Positions 1-9,624 of a stretch of 64,000 bases of DNA are shown in pieces; position 1 is the stretch's first letter, and each line of letters begins with the position of its first letter. The notes below the pieces were generated by a model. That model was not told the DNA's origin, ran no database searches, and was given only the letters and a program-made list of their open reading frames with translations. The DNA comes from Cryptomeria japonica (Eukaryota > Streptophyta > Pinopsida > Cupressales > Cupressaceae). The DNA lies in NCBI RefSeq assembly GCF_030272615.1, contig NC_081408.1, positions 63,608,614 through 63,672,613 of the forward strand, given 5' to 3'. The translations under genes and the position numbers were made by a program.

Positions 1-346
1 AATATAGGGTGCTGGTGAAGATTCTTTCTTATGTAGGTCTTCATCTATTCTCACATTTATACCATCAACCATTTTTCTCAATTTCATGTTGTAGCATTTG
101 TAGGCTTTGCTCTTGGTTGAGTAACCCAAGAAGATTCCTTCATCACTTCTGGAATTAAAACTTCCTAATCCATCATCATCTCTCTTGATGAATCACTTAA
201 TTCCAAACACTCTAAAATACTTGAGTGATGGTTTTCGGTTGTACCATAACTCATAAAGAGTCATTCTACTATCCACTCTTAGTTGTACCTAGTTTAATGT
301 ATAGACAATAGTATGAACTCCTTCCTTCCAGTATGTTAATGTTATG
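1..346 (-). pseudogene. Copia alpha1 pol, integrase C-terminal part to RT linker
   Basis: Read on the minus strand, this stretch continues the integrase chain that breaks off at 10682. It carries YWKEGVHTIVYTLN and ELWYNRKPSLKYFRVFG, then the copia hallmark SRSDEGIFLGYSTKSKAYKC near 100-190, then a linker with NVRIDEDLHKK. With one copy of the duplication removed, the frame runs straight from the 10682 side into this segment. Two or three in-frame stops are present. The sequence closely resembles alpha2 at 52300-52563, which identifies the family. The RT part lies outside the window. Confidence 0.85.
342..346. repeat. Target-site duplication of beta1 (left copy, TTATG)
   Basis: The five bases left of beta1 (TTATG) match the five right of it at 10677-10681 (GTATG) except for one base. 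This is the size expected for a Ty1/copia insertion. Confidence 0.7.
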
Positions 347-612
347 TGTTAGGTCCTAGAGAAAACTGAGAGGGGGGGTGGGTGGGTGAACCAGTTCTCA
401 AATAAATTTAAACCAAAAACAACTTAATCAACTTAATTCTTAATACCAGTAAATTAGTTAAGTATGCCGGTAGATAGCTTTAACAGTTAATTGCTATACC
501 AGTAAGGATTAGTGCATGAAACATAAACACAAAGTCATCCACAACACATAACACCAATATTTGTATGTGGAAACCCTGTAAGGGGAAAAACCATGTTGGG
601 AAACCTTACCCA
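347..612 (-). repeat. Copia beta1 3' LTR, distal (R-U5) part
   Basis: The LTR end reads CCTAACA on the minus strand and finishes at 347. It carries the C-rich hairpin near 365-407 and the core near 560-610. The LTR is cut at 612 by NA1a and continues at 4241. Confidence 0.85.
608..612. repeat. Target-site duplication of NA1a (ACCCA)
   Basis: ACCCA at 608-612 is repeated exactly at 4236-4240 on the other side of NA1a. The beta1 LTR continues directly after it. Confidence 0.9.
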
Positions 613-905
613 TGTTGGCATATGCACACTCCAATGAGACATTGTAGGTGATTGAAGGTTTTGTCATTGATGGCAACCTTGCAATCCTATGGCTTCGATA
701 AAGCATTATACCAGCAAGGCATTACACCGACAAGTCAATGCACCAGCATCAGCAAATCACACTCTACACCGACACTCAGGACACTAGTACTGACACAAAG
801 AAAGGAAGTATACCGGCACAGAGGCCGATAGGATTTTGTTATATTATATTTTGTTTATTATTGGAAAACTTTGTAAGCTGGCTTGGCATGTTGTAAAATG
901 ACTCT

Positions 906-916
906 TATATATAAAA
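906..916 (+). promoter_or_regulatory. Candidate TATA box in NA1a LTR
   Basis: TATATATAAAA lies about 290 bp inside the LTR. The same motif occurs at the matching place in the 3' LTR (near 3693) and in NA1b (29249), as expected for a conserved U3 promoter. The transcription start was not determined. Confidence 0.6.
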
Positions 917-1403
917 TAGATCATTGTAGACATTTTGTATGTAAGGAAGTAAGTGAATAAAGTGATGTATGCAAAATATTAAGGCAAACCTATTATGCGA
1001 AATATAGGTTGAAGGGTTTATGTAAGAAGTAGAGTAGCAATCGGTACTGGATCAGGCATTATAGATGCTATTGTAAAGCAGTACAAGATATTGGATTTGT
1101 ATAATCCACATTGTAAGTCAGTGAGACTTTCCATTGAGTAGTGAGCTCTAGGCAGTTGGCCTTCCTGCATGTGCAGGCCCCTATTGTAAGTAATATTCTC
1201 TTATTGGCCAGTGAGTGAATATTGTGGGTCACAAATCCCATCGAGGTTTTTCCCACACCAGGTTTCCTCATTAAATCCTTGTGTTATGGTGTTCTTTTCA
1301 TGTGGATGTTCTTAATTTTATTTATTACATTATTTCTTGCATACCGGTACACTGTTATAATATAATCTGCATGTTTTAAGATAAGAAATTCTAATTACCG
1401 ATT

Positions 1404-1435
1404 AGATACTGATTCACCCCCCCCTCTCAGTATCT
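1404..1435 (+). other. C-rich hairpin near LTR end (NA1a)
   Basis: AGATACTGA at 1404-1412 pairs perfectly with TCAGTATCT at 1427-1435 around a 14-base loop, TTCACCCCCCCCTC. It lies 15 bp from the LTR end. Every LTR family in the window has a hairpin at this place with a different but still paired stem. Confidence 0.75.
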
Positions 1436-1452
1436 GTGGGATTCCTAACAAT

Positions 1453-1464
1453 TGCTATTAGAGC
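1453..1464 (+). other. NA1a primer-binding site (initiator tRNA-Met type)
   Basis: TGCTATTAGAGC differs at two positions from the plant copia primer site TGGTATCAGAGC. It starts two bases after the LTR. Confidence 0.8.
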
Positions 1465-1521
1465 TTGGTCCTCTATTTTCAAAAGCCTAATAGCTTGAGG
1501 AAGACCTTGACACCGGTAAAG

Positions 1522-1668
1522 ATGGAAAATCTGATGAAGCAACTTGAAGGAGCTCTTTCAGACTATGATGCAGAGAAATTGAAAAATATCAAACTAGAAG
1601 ATGATTTAAGGGCAGCTCAGGATATCATTCAGGCACTTCAAGAGAATCTTACTGTTGCAAGAAAATAA
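1522..1668 (+). pseudogene. NA1a gag-like protein, N-terminal remnant
   Basis: The ATG at 1522 opens MENLMKQLEGALSDYD and gives 48 residues of charged, probably coiled-coil sequence. It is nearly identical to the start of NA1b gag (29853), including AEKLKNIKLEDDLR. The frame ends at a TAA just inside the deletion junction, so the knuckles and the rest are gone. Where NA1b has a TAG after AQDII, this copy keeps CAG, which shows the ancestral codon. It cannot encode a working gag. Confidence 0.8.
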
Positions 1669-3188
1669 AGATAGATAAGCTACTTGTTGTATATCCGGTG
1701 AATTCACCCAAAGAAATTGATGACTTAATTGCTCAAGCCAACTAGTCAGTATTTTCTACTGCACACCGGCACATTGCTTTAATGGTTGGAAGAGTTAATG
1801 AGGTGATTGAGGAGACAGAAAATGCATGGGATATTTTCCTAGTGGAAAAAGAAAAATAAGAAGAATACATGAGCCACAAACCTATAAAGGTATATCAGAA
1901 AGAAAGGGACAAGGGTAAAGGTAAAGTTGGTGGACCACCTAGTATCAAGGTTAAAGACAACTTACCCCCACCTCCTTTGATTACTCCACCAGTAAAAAAA
2001 ATAGGCACAAAAGATCAACCGACAGCTGAAAGTATGGATGTAGAAGATGGTAATCCTAATCCTAAAGTCTTATATACTGTGGATGTTGATACTCAAAAGA
2101 TCAACATTGTGGTAGACAAAAATACAGCTGATAAGACTGACATGGATAGTGAGCCTCTGGTAGTTGAGAAAACTGATAACACATAGAAGAAACTGGCAGA
2201 TGACAAAGAGAAAAAGGTAGAGACTCAGACTCAGACTGAGAAAATGCAACAAATAGAGCAAAAGGCTCCTGAAGAGGAATAGGAACAAAAGGAAACAGTA
2301 CCACCAGCAACTGGAGAACTAGAAAAACCATTGCTTAAGGAAATGCAGACACAAACAGACCTACCAGAGGTCAATACAAGCTTGGTTACTTCCACTGGTG
2401 GTACTCAGAATCTAGGTTCATCATCAAGCTACAAATCAACTAATGTGACTGAGGTACTATTAGATTCAATTAAAAAGATAACAGACTGTAGCTCACAAGC
2501 TTATAAGTGAATAGATGATACCATACCAATTTTGAAGGTAATTGCTCCTAACTGTAAAGATTCTTTAGGACAACTTGATACCTTGTGTAAATATATCACA
2601 AAAAACATTGAGAAAATAAAGGAAGAGACATTGAAGGATAAAGTAGAAATTGAAAAGAAAAAATTCTTTGATGAGCAAATAAAGAAGTGTAATAGAGATT
2701 TTGACACACTTCTACTAGAATTGTGTAATTTACTGAAAGAGTACAAGACTTTGTACAAAGACACCTGTAAGACAAACTTTTTGACTATAGATATAGATAA
2801 AAAGATGAGCAAGGTACAAGATGAAATCAATAAACTTGTAGATAATTTTGTTAACTCACTTGATACACTATCAATTTTTGAGGAGAAGATAACAAATTTT
2901 GAAGAAGAATTACTTAAATTGGAAAGAGAAAAAGAGAGAATAGTGAATAAGGAAAAACATCTAAGATTAAAACTGAGTCCAAGATTGGACTATCTAGCAT
3001 CACTATGGAAGGAAGTATCTAAGGCACTAATACAGGGACAGAAAACACCAGCAGAGCATTTGCAGCATCTCACCGGTATAGTTAAGAGAACAGAGACAAC
3101 AATAAGAGATAGTAAAAAGTTTATGGAGAGTATAAACTTGATTTTGGTGGATCTGTTTCAAATTGTAACAACCCAGTTGCAAGGTTGA
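1669..3188 (+). pseudogene. NA1a ORF2, C-terminal half (pol-less element protein)
   Basis: This is one frame from the deletion junction to the TGA at 3186, with in-frame stops only near 1743, 1857, 2184, 2279 and 2506. The last 218 codons (2532-3188) are open. Order: LLVVYPVNSPKEIDDL near 1680; a Lys/Pro/Glu-rich middle; a long Glu/Lys coiled coil at 2540-2960; the conserved LSPRLD motif near 2974; and a closing helix. It matches NA1b 32950-34460 throughout. Function is unknown. Coiled coils suggest a structural or oligomerising role, which is inference. Confidence 0.8.
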
Positions 3189-3224
3189 AACTACAAACTC
3201 CACTGACATCTTGACAACCTTTGT

Positions 3225-3245
3225 CATTAATGCTAAAGAGGGAGT
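3225..3245 (+). other. Upstream copy of the polypurine motif (NA1a)
   Basis: CATTAATGCTAAAGAGGGAG repeats the sequence around the true polypurine tract about 155 bp downstream. The same duplication is present in NA1b, NA2, NA4 and the copias. Confidence 0.55.
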
Positions 3246-3386
3246 AGTGGGATGAGAAAATTCAACATCATAGGAATCATATGCTCAGGGGGAGCACACA
3301 CATTTTTGGTAACATTTTTGGACTTCACATTTTTGGATAATTTTTGGATACACTTTTGAAGTTTCTCATGAGTGTTGCCATCAATG

Positions 3387-3400
3387 CCAAAGGGGGAGAT
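3387..3400 (+). other. NA1a polypurine tract
   Basis: CCAAAGGGGGAGAT abuts the 3' LTR start at 3401 and is the expected plus-strand primer. It sits in the loop of a pairing between 3374-3386 and 3452-3464. Confidence 0.85.
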
Positions 3401-4235
3401 TGTTGGCATATGCACACAACATGAGACATTGTAGGTGATTGAAGGTTTTGTAATTGATGGCAACCTTGCAATCCTATGGCTCTGGCAAAGCATTATACTG
3501 GCAAGACATTACACCGACAAGTTAGTGCACTAGCATCAGCAAATCACACTCTACACCAGCACTCAGGACACTGGCACTGACACAAAGAAAGGAAGTATAT
3601 CGGCACAGAGGCTGACAGTATTTTATTATATTATATTTTGTTTATTATTGGAAAACTTTGTAAGCTGACTTGGCATGTTGTAAAATGACTCTTATATATA
3701 AAAGAGATCATTGTAGACATTTTGTATGTAAGGAAGTAAGTGAAGAAAGCGATGTATGTGAAATATTAAGGCAGACCTATTATGCAAAATATAGGTTGAA
3801 GGGTTTATGTAAGAAGCAAAGTAGTAACCGGTACTAGAACAGGCATTATAGATGCTATTGTAAAGCAGTACAAGATATGGATTTGTATAGTCCACATTGT
3901 AAGTCAGTGAGACTTTCCATTGAGTAGTGAGCTCTAGGCAGTTGGCCTTCTTGCATGTGTAGGCACCTATTGTAAGTAATATTCTCTTATTGGCTAGTGA
4001 GTGAATATTGTGAGTCACAAATCCCACTGAGGTTTTTCCCACACTGGGTTTCCTCATTAAATCCTTGTGTTATGGTGTGCTTTTCATGTGGATGTTCTTA
4101 ATTTTGTTTATTACATTATTTCTTGCATACTGGTACACTGTTATAATATGTTCTACATGTTTTAAGATAAGAAATACTAATTACCGGTTAGATACTGATT
4201 CACCCCCCATCTCAGTATCTGTGGGATTCCGAACA
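3401..4235 (+). repeat. NA1a 3' LTR
   Basis: It starts TGTTGGCATATGCACAC and ends TTCCGAACA, and is followed by the duplicated ACCCA. The hairpin arms at 4190-4198 and 4212-4220 still pair perfectly. Confidence 0.92.
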
Positions 4236-4240
4236 ACCCA

Positions 4241-5032
4241 CAATCAGATGATACTACTGCAGATATTAAGTGTACATAAATGGGGTCCGCACATGTAGAA
4301 AGGCCAATAGCCTAGAACTCACTGCTCAATTGCAAAATGAGAGTCACACTGACTATAGTTGGATGGTTAAATCCAATAAGAATGTACTACACAAAATAAC
4401 ATCTTCATATGCTAGATTCAGTACCGATGTAATGCAGATATGCTTTCACAAAAACCTAGCTTCACCTTCAAATGATGTCTGTGTGTATAGCTAGGCTTAA
4501 TCTCGCATATACCTTCACACAATCCTTTTTCACATTCCACACTTGATCTTAAAAATAAGATCTTACATTTATACCATAACCTAAGACCAATTTTAGTAGG
4601 TCAGCTCTACAAGATATTACAAAAAAAACATTTTACAAATAAAACAATATCCGATGCAATAACTAATTGAACATGTCAACTTAATTCATTTACAACAATA
4701 ATTAATCATCTTCATAGCGTGCCATGCTGATCTAGAAAAGATAAATCTGTCGATGTAAGCCTAGATCTATTTGCTGGTAACAACAAATATGCAACTGTGA
4801 ATATACCAATGAACAAAACTCTAGGACAAGATGTCCAAATGATGTCTTTGACATAACCATGTGTCCTCCATATCATTCCAAGTACCAGTGATCATTATAT
4901 CTTGCCAGTGTGCCATATACTGATGACTGTGCATGAGTCACTTGCTTGTTAGTGAATGTTGCTGGATCTCCAAAGTGCTAGTGGTTTAGTAGGTGTTGAC
5001 ATCAATGACAAAACCATACCAAAATACCAACA
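4241..5032 (-). repeat. Copia beta1 3' LTR, U3 part
   Basis: Continuation of the LTR cut at 612. On the minus strand it starts TGTTGGTATTTTGG at 5032. It aligns along its length with 9885-10676 of the 5' LTR, including the sequence reading CATTGATGTCAACACC just inside the LTR. Confidence 0.9.
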
Positions 5033-5432
5033 ATATCCCCGTTTGGCATTGATGGCAACGCAAGATGGAAAAACCATCAAAGTGCCAAAATAGAATTGCC
5101 AAGTACCAAAAACCAACAATCTTCAAAAAGATCATAACCAAAAATTAGAGAGTAATAATCTCTCCCAAACAACAATCTCTCCCCCTAGGAGCAACATGTG
5201 TTTTCCAAAGTTCTTCCATACCAATCTCTCCTCAAAAGATAATGTGTTTTTCCATAGATATCTCTCCCCCTTTCCCATCAAATGCCAAAGTTACAATAAA
5301 ACCAAGTTCATATACAAAATACCAATCAATTCAATATACCAACTACTCCCCCTGAGAAGTAGCTTCCTCATCAAAGACTAGAATAAAATATTTCTCTATT
5401 AATTCTACCAATTGATGACAATCATCAAATGT
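5033..5432 (-). other. Beta1 3' untranslated stretch with polypurine motifs
   Basis: Between the RNase H stop (5433) and the LTR lie a degenerate polypurine tract (5033-5046, minus AAACGGGGATAT) and two further purine-rich copies near 5177-5190 and 5261-5273. I see no gene here. Confidence 0.65.
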
Positions 5433-7252
5433 CTAAGTCTCTACCAGTGGTGGTATGACTCCAATATGATCTCTGAGATATTCAAAAGTTTCCTTAGGCA
5501 AAGGTTTAGTGAAAATATCTACAATCTGCTCTTTAGTATTCACATAAACCAGTTTTATCTCCTTTGCTTCAACATTTTCCCTTAGAAAATTTAGTTTGAT
5601 AGAAACATGTTTTGTTTTAGAATGTAATACCAAACTCTTAGATATATCAATTGTTGTAGTGTTATCACAATAGATAGTAATAGGTTCCTTGCATTTTACC
5701 TTTATGTCTTTTAACATTTGCTTGAGCCATAGTACATGTGTACAGTTAGTTGCTGCTGCAACATATTCTGATTCTACTATTGATAAAGATGTACAACTTT
5801 GTTTCTTACTCAACCAAGAAACTAATCCCTTTCCAAGAAAGAATGCTCTGCCAGTGGTGCTTTTTCTATTATCCACATCTCTTGCCCAATTTGCATCTGT
5901 GTATGCACATAATTCAAAGTTTTCATCTCTAGGATACCATAATCCAAGATTTATAGTGCCTTGTAAGTATGGGAAAATCCTTTTTACCATTGATTCATGA
6001 TTTTCTCTAGGATTACTTTGAAATCTTGAAACAATACATACTGTATTCATAATATCAGGTCTAGTTTGTGTCAACTATAGTAAACCTCCTATCATAGATT
6101 TGTATCTAGTTGGATTAACAGGTGTAGATTCATCCCTTTGTGATAATTTGTCATTTGTTGTCATAAGTGTGCTTACTAGTTTAGAGTTCTCCATCCCAAA
6201 TTTCTTTAGAAACTCTTTTAAGTATTTGGATTGACTCAAGAATATACCTTTATCAATCTATGAAATATGCAATCCTAAAAAGAATTTTATTTCTCCAATC
6301 ATAGACATTTCAAATTCTTGTTGCATTTTAATAGAAAATTCCTTACATAATCCATCTTCTCCTCCAAAGATTATATCATCAACAAATACTTCTATAATCA
6401 AGATGTCATCATTAGTTACTTTATAATATAAATTGTTGTCTACATTTCCTTTAGTAAAACCAATCTTTAAAAGATACTTATCCAATCTTGCATACCAAGC
6501 TCTTAGAGCTTGTTTTAACCCATATAGAGCTTTTCTTAACCTGCAAACCATATCATTGTCATCTGTCAAAGAAAATCCATCAAGTTGTTCAATATATACT
6601 TCCTCTTCAAGATCTCCATTCAAAAATGCAGAATTAATATCCATTTGATAAACTTTGTAGTTCTTGTGTGCTACAAAAGCCAAAAATAATCAGACTACCT
6701 CAATTCTAGCTACCGGTGCAAAGGTTTCATTGTAATCAACTCCTTCTTTCTGAGAATATCCCTTACACACTAGTCTTGCTTTATTTTTGACAACCTTACC
6801 ATCTTCATTAAGTTTGTTTCTGAATACCCATTTGGTTCCAATTACATTTTTATCTTTAGGCCAGGAAACTAATGTCCAAGTGTTGTTTTTCTCGATTTGT
6901 TCTAATTCTTCTTCCATAGCTTTAATCCAAAATTTATCTTCACATGCCTCATTAACAGATGGTGGTTCAATTTGAGAAATAAGACATACCTCTTCATTTT
7001 CCAATCTTCCTCTTGTCATAACTCCTTTAAACTTCTTTCCAATTATTTGATCTTTAGAATCATTTAGTCTTACATACCGGGGTGTCTTTGTTTGTTGTTG
7101 TTCTTCAATTACTGTGGAATCCTCAGATGATACCAAGGTAATTGGATCTTCATTCTATACTAGTGGATTTGTAGTAGGTTCATTTGTCAAAATTTCTGTT
7201 GCTGGTTCAGAGTCTATATACCTTGAAGTTCCTCTGAATTGTTCATCAATCT
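5433..7252 (-). pseudogene. Copia beta1 pol: reverse transcriptase and RNase H
   Basis: Minus-strand frame covering the Ty1/copia RT (RVT_2) and RNase H. Blocks in order: a linker with TPRYVRLND near 7075; KWVFRNKL and [17 protein letters not shown] near 6760-6830; YKVYQMDINSAFLNGDLEEE near 6640; LYGLKQ near 6530; the catalytic FVDDIIFGG near 6370; TRPDIMN near 6050; the RNase H motif YTDANW near 5900; and a C-terminal IFTKPLPKETFEYLR near 5480. In-frame stops include a TGA at 6687, where beta2 has arginine, and others near 6258 and 6075. Not functional. Confidence 0.92.
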
Positions 7253-7984
7253 TTACATTTGTACTTTCAACAATTTTTTGCAATCTCTTGTTAAAACATC
7301 TATATGCTTTGCTCTTAGATGAAGTATTCCTTCATCACTTCTAGGATCAAATTTGCCACTATACTCATCTCTTCTGATATAACATTTACTTCCAAATATT
7401 CTGAAATATTTAAGAGTAGGAGTATTACCAAACCATAGTTCATGAGGGGTCTTACCGATTTCACCTTTGATGTGAACTCTGTTAAATGCATAGACCACTG
7501 TACTGACTGCTTCTCTCCAATACACATGTGGTAAGTTTGCTTTTGATAACATACTTCTTGCTGCATCTAAGATAGTTTTGTTTTTCCTTTCAACAACTCC
7601 ATTTTGTTGTGGTGTCCGAGGTGCTGATAGCTATCTTTTGATTCCATTCACTTCACAGAATGTATTAAATTACCTAGATGTAAATTCACCTCCTTGATCT
7701 TATCTTAAACATTTGATTTTCTTACCAGTTTCATTTTCTACCATTGCTTTAAATAGTTTGAACTTTCCAAGTGCTTCTAATTTTTCTCTGAGAAAAGTAA
7801 CCCAACACATTCTAGAGTAGTCACCAATAATTAGCATGAAATATCTATCACCTTGTAAGATTTTATTTGTAGCTGGACCACATAAATCAGTGTGAATCAA
7901 ATCAAGAGCATTATTTGATTTTTCTGGAATACTTTTGAAACTAGCTCTAACTTGTTTTCCAAATTGACATTACTTACATACTAT
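7253..7984 (-). pseudogene. Copia beta1 pol: integrase core
   Basis: Minus-strand integrase catalytic domain of the rve type. IHTDLCGP near 7895 holds the first Asp, DQGGEF near 7690 the second, and PQQNGVVERKN near 7590 the Glu. It continues through FGSKCYIRRDEY near 7390 to RSDEG near 7330. About 10 bp are missing after that point relative to related copies, which shifts the frame into RT. Two in-frame stops lie near 7670-7695. A frameshift near 7985 separates it from the zinc-binding part. The copy is inactive. Confidence 0.9.
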
Positions 7985-8493
7985 ATTCTAAGGTTTGACA
8001 AATTAGGTAAATCTCTAACTTTCTTAGTAGTACTGATCTTTACCATGTAATCCAAATTTACATGATAGAGTCTCTTATGCCATAACCAACTTTCATCTAT
8101 ATGTGCAATCAAGCATGTCTTTTCATTTTTATTCAAATGAAAGATATTACCTCTAGTCTGATTACCAGATACAATTTCCAAACCAGTTCTATTCATGATT
8201 TTGCATTTTCCATTTTTGAATTGTAACTAAAATCCTTTCTCAACTAATTGACCACCACTCAAAAGATTATGCGCTAATCCTTCAACATAGTAAACATTGT
8301 CAAGATTATGCTTACCATCAAGAGATATTGTACCCTTACCTTTGATTGAACAAGCTTTGTCATCTCCAAATCTCACTAAGCCCCCATTGTATTCTTGAAA
8401 TTTCAAGAATTTACCTTTGTCTCCTATCATATGATGTGAGCATCTTGAATCAATGATCCATTCATCCTTTACTTCAACTTTAGCTACCAGAGC
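7985..8493 (-). pseudogene. Copia beta1 pol: protease and gag_pre-integrase
   Basis: In frame with gag after one TAG. The aspartic protease motif reads IIDSRCSHHM near 8450, so the usual Asp-Ser-Gly has become Asp-Ser-Arg and the enzyme would be dead. YYVEGLAHNLLSGGQL near 8270 is the usual end of the protease region. LWHKRLYHVN near 8080 is the His-His half of the integrase zinc site. A stop falls at 8227. The same protease stretch in beta3 (37680-37910) keeps Asp-Ser-Gly. Confidence 0.88.
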
Positions 8494-9567
8494 CTATACT
8501 ACCATTTGAGCAGTAGGTTCCAGTTGATCTTCTGTTATAGCAACAAAAACCCATCCATTGTTTGCTGGATCCTCATCAGAATCATCAGTCACACCTTCAT
8601 CAGCAATGTAACAATATTTTTCTTTATTCTTCTTAAATCTATATCTTTGATATTCGGGGTTAGGCTTGTATGTTCTTCTAGCTTCTTCTCTTAGTCTAGC
8701 ATGTCTATCAGGGCATCTTGAAGCCATATGACCAATCTTATTGCAATTAAAACATTTAAAGGGTGCTTTACCTTCATACTTACTTGCAACTAGACCTTTA
8801 GGCATTTTCCTTGCAAATAGTGCTTCAAGTTCTTCATTTTCTTTCCTACTTTCTTCAAGTTCTCTTGCATAAAAGGATTTCCAATCAGATTTGTCAAATG
8901 ATGGAGCAAATGATGTTGATGCTTTAAAGGCGAAATCTATCTTTATAGTAGCAATAGGACCAAATTCTTCAATTTCAAAAGTTGAAAGTTTTCCAATCAA
9001 TGTATCCCTAGTAACTGATGTATTAGGCATTGTTCTTAACTCATTTATAGTAGCGACTTTCATTTTATATGCCGGTGGCAATCCTCTTAAAACTTTTGAA
9101 ACAATTTCATCCTCACTTAAGGTTCCTCCACAACATTTAATACCCAAAACAATTTCATTTACTCTTTCCATAAAAGAAGAAATCCTTTCATCTTCTTCCA
9201 TTTTAAGATGTTCATACCTAACTCGGAATCTTTCAAGTTTTGCAATTTTGACTATGGAATCTTCTTCATTCAGTGTTTCCAAATGATCCCAAATAGCTTT
9301 AGTAGTAGACCTATCTGATAGTCCCATGATTTGTTGATCTGATAATGCGCTCAAAAGTGCTTCTCTTCCTTTGCAATCTTTTTCCTCATCTTTTGTCAAG
9401 TTAGCTGGAGTGGGCTGACTTGGTACAGCAATAGTATAACCATTCTTTGTAACTTCCTAGATGTCTTTTCCAATGCAATTTAGATGTGTCTCCATTCTGA
9501 TCTTCCATGTGCCATAGTTGGTTCCATTAACTTTAGGATTGTCCTTCCTGAAATAATTAGTAGACAT
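8494..9567 (-). pseudogene. Copia beta1 gag
   Basis: The ATG at 9567 follows the primer site by 44 bp and opens MSTNYFRKDNPKVNG. The protein has about 357 codons, of gag size for copia. It contains a UBN2-like capsid region (about residues 60-200) with LERFRVRYEHLKM and LRGLPPAYKMKV, then one CCHC knuckle, CFNCNKIGHMASRC, at about residues 272-285, then an acidic tail. One TAG at 9457-9459 breaks it. Unlike alpha1 and the NA elements it has a single knuckle and no long coiled coil. Confidence 0.9.
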
Positions 9568-9610
9568 TGGATCTCCTCAAGCTATTAAACTTCTATAAAA
9601 AGAGGACAAG

Positions 9611-9622
9611 GCTCTGATACCA
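9611..9622 (-). other. Copia beta1 primer-binding site
   Basis: On the minus strand this is TGGTATCAGAGC, an exact match to the complement of the plant initiator tRNA-Met 3' end. It lies two bases inside the 5' LTR end. Confidence 0.92.
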
Positions 9623-9624
9623 AT

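Larger units (their letters stand above)
613..1450 (+). repeat. NA1a 5' LTR
   Basis: It begins TGTTGGCATATGCACAC and ends CCTAACA, directly before the primer site. A TATA box lies at 906-916, the shared core at 1230-1290 and the C-rich hairpin at 1404-1435. It matches the 3' LTR at 3401-4235 over its length with scattered substitutions. Confidence 0.92.
613..4235 (+). mobile_element. NA1a, pol-less LTR retrotransposon with internal deletion
   Basis: LTRs at 613-1450 and 3401-4235 (838 and 835 bp, TGTTGG...AACA) flank a 1,950-bp interior. The interior has a primer site, the first 49 codons of gag and the last 500 or so codons of ORF2. There is an exact 5-bp duplication, ACCCA. Compared with NA1b (28971-36708), about 2.9 kb of interior is missing across a short AAGAAA homology at 1660-1670. 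No pol domain exists in either copy. Confidence 0.92.

Noticed and set aside
9611-9622. tRNA-Met gene signal
   Set aside because: The match is only the 12 bases complementary to the tRNA 3' end next to LTRs, so these are primer-binding sites. No cloverleaf is present.
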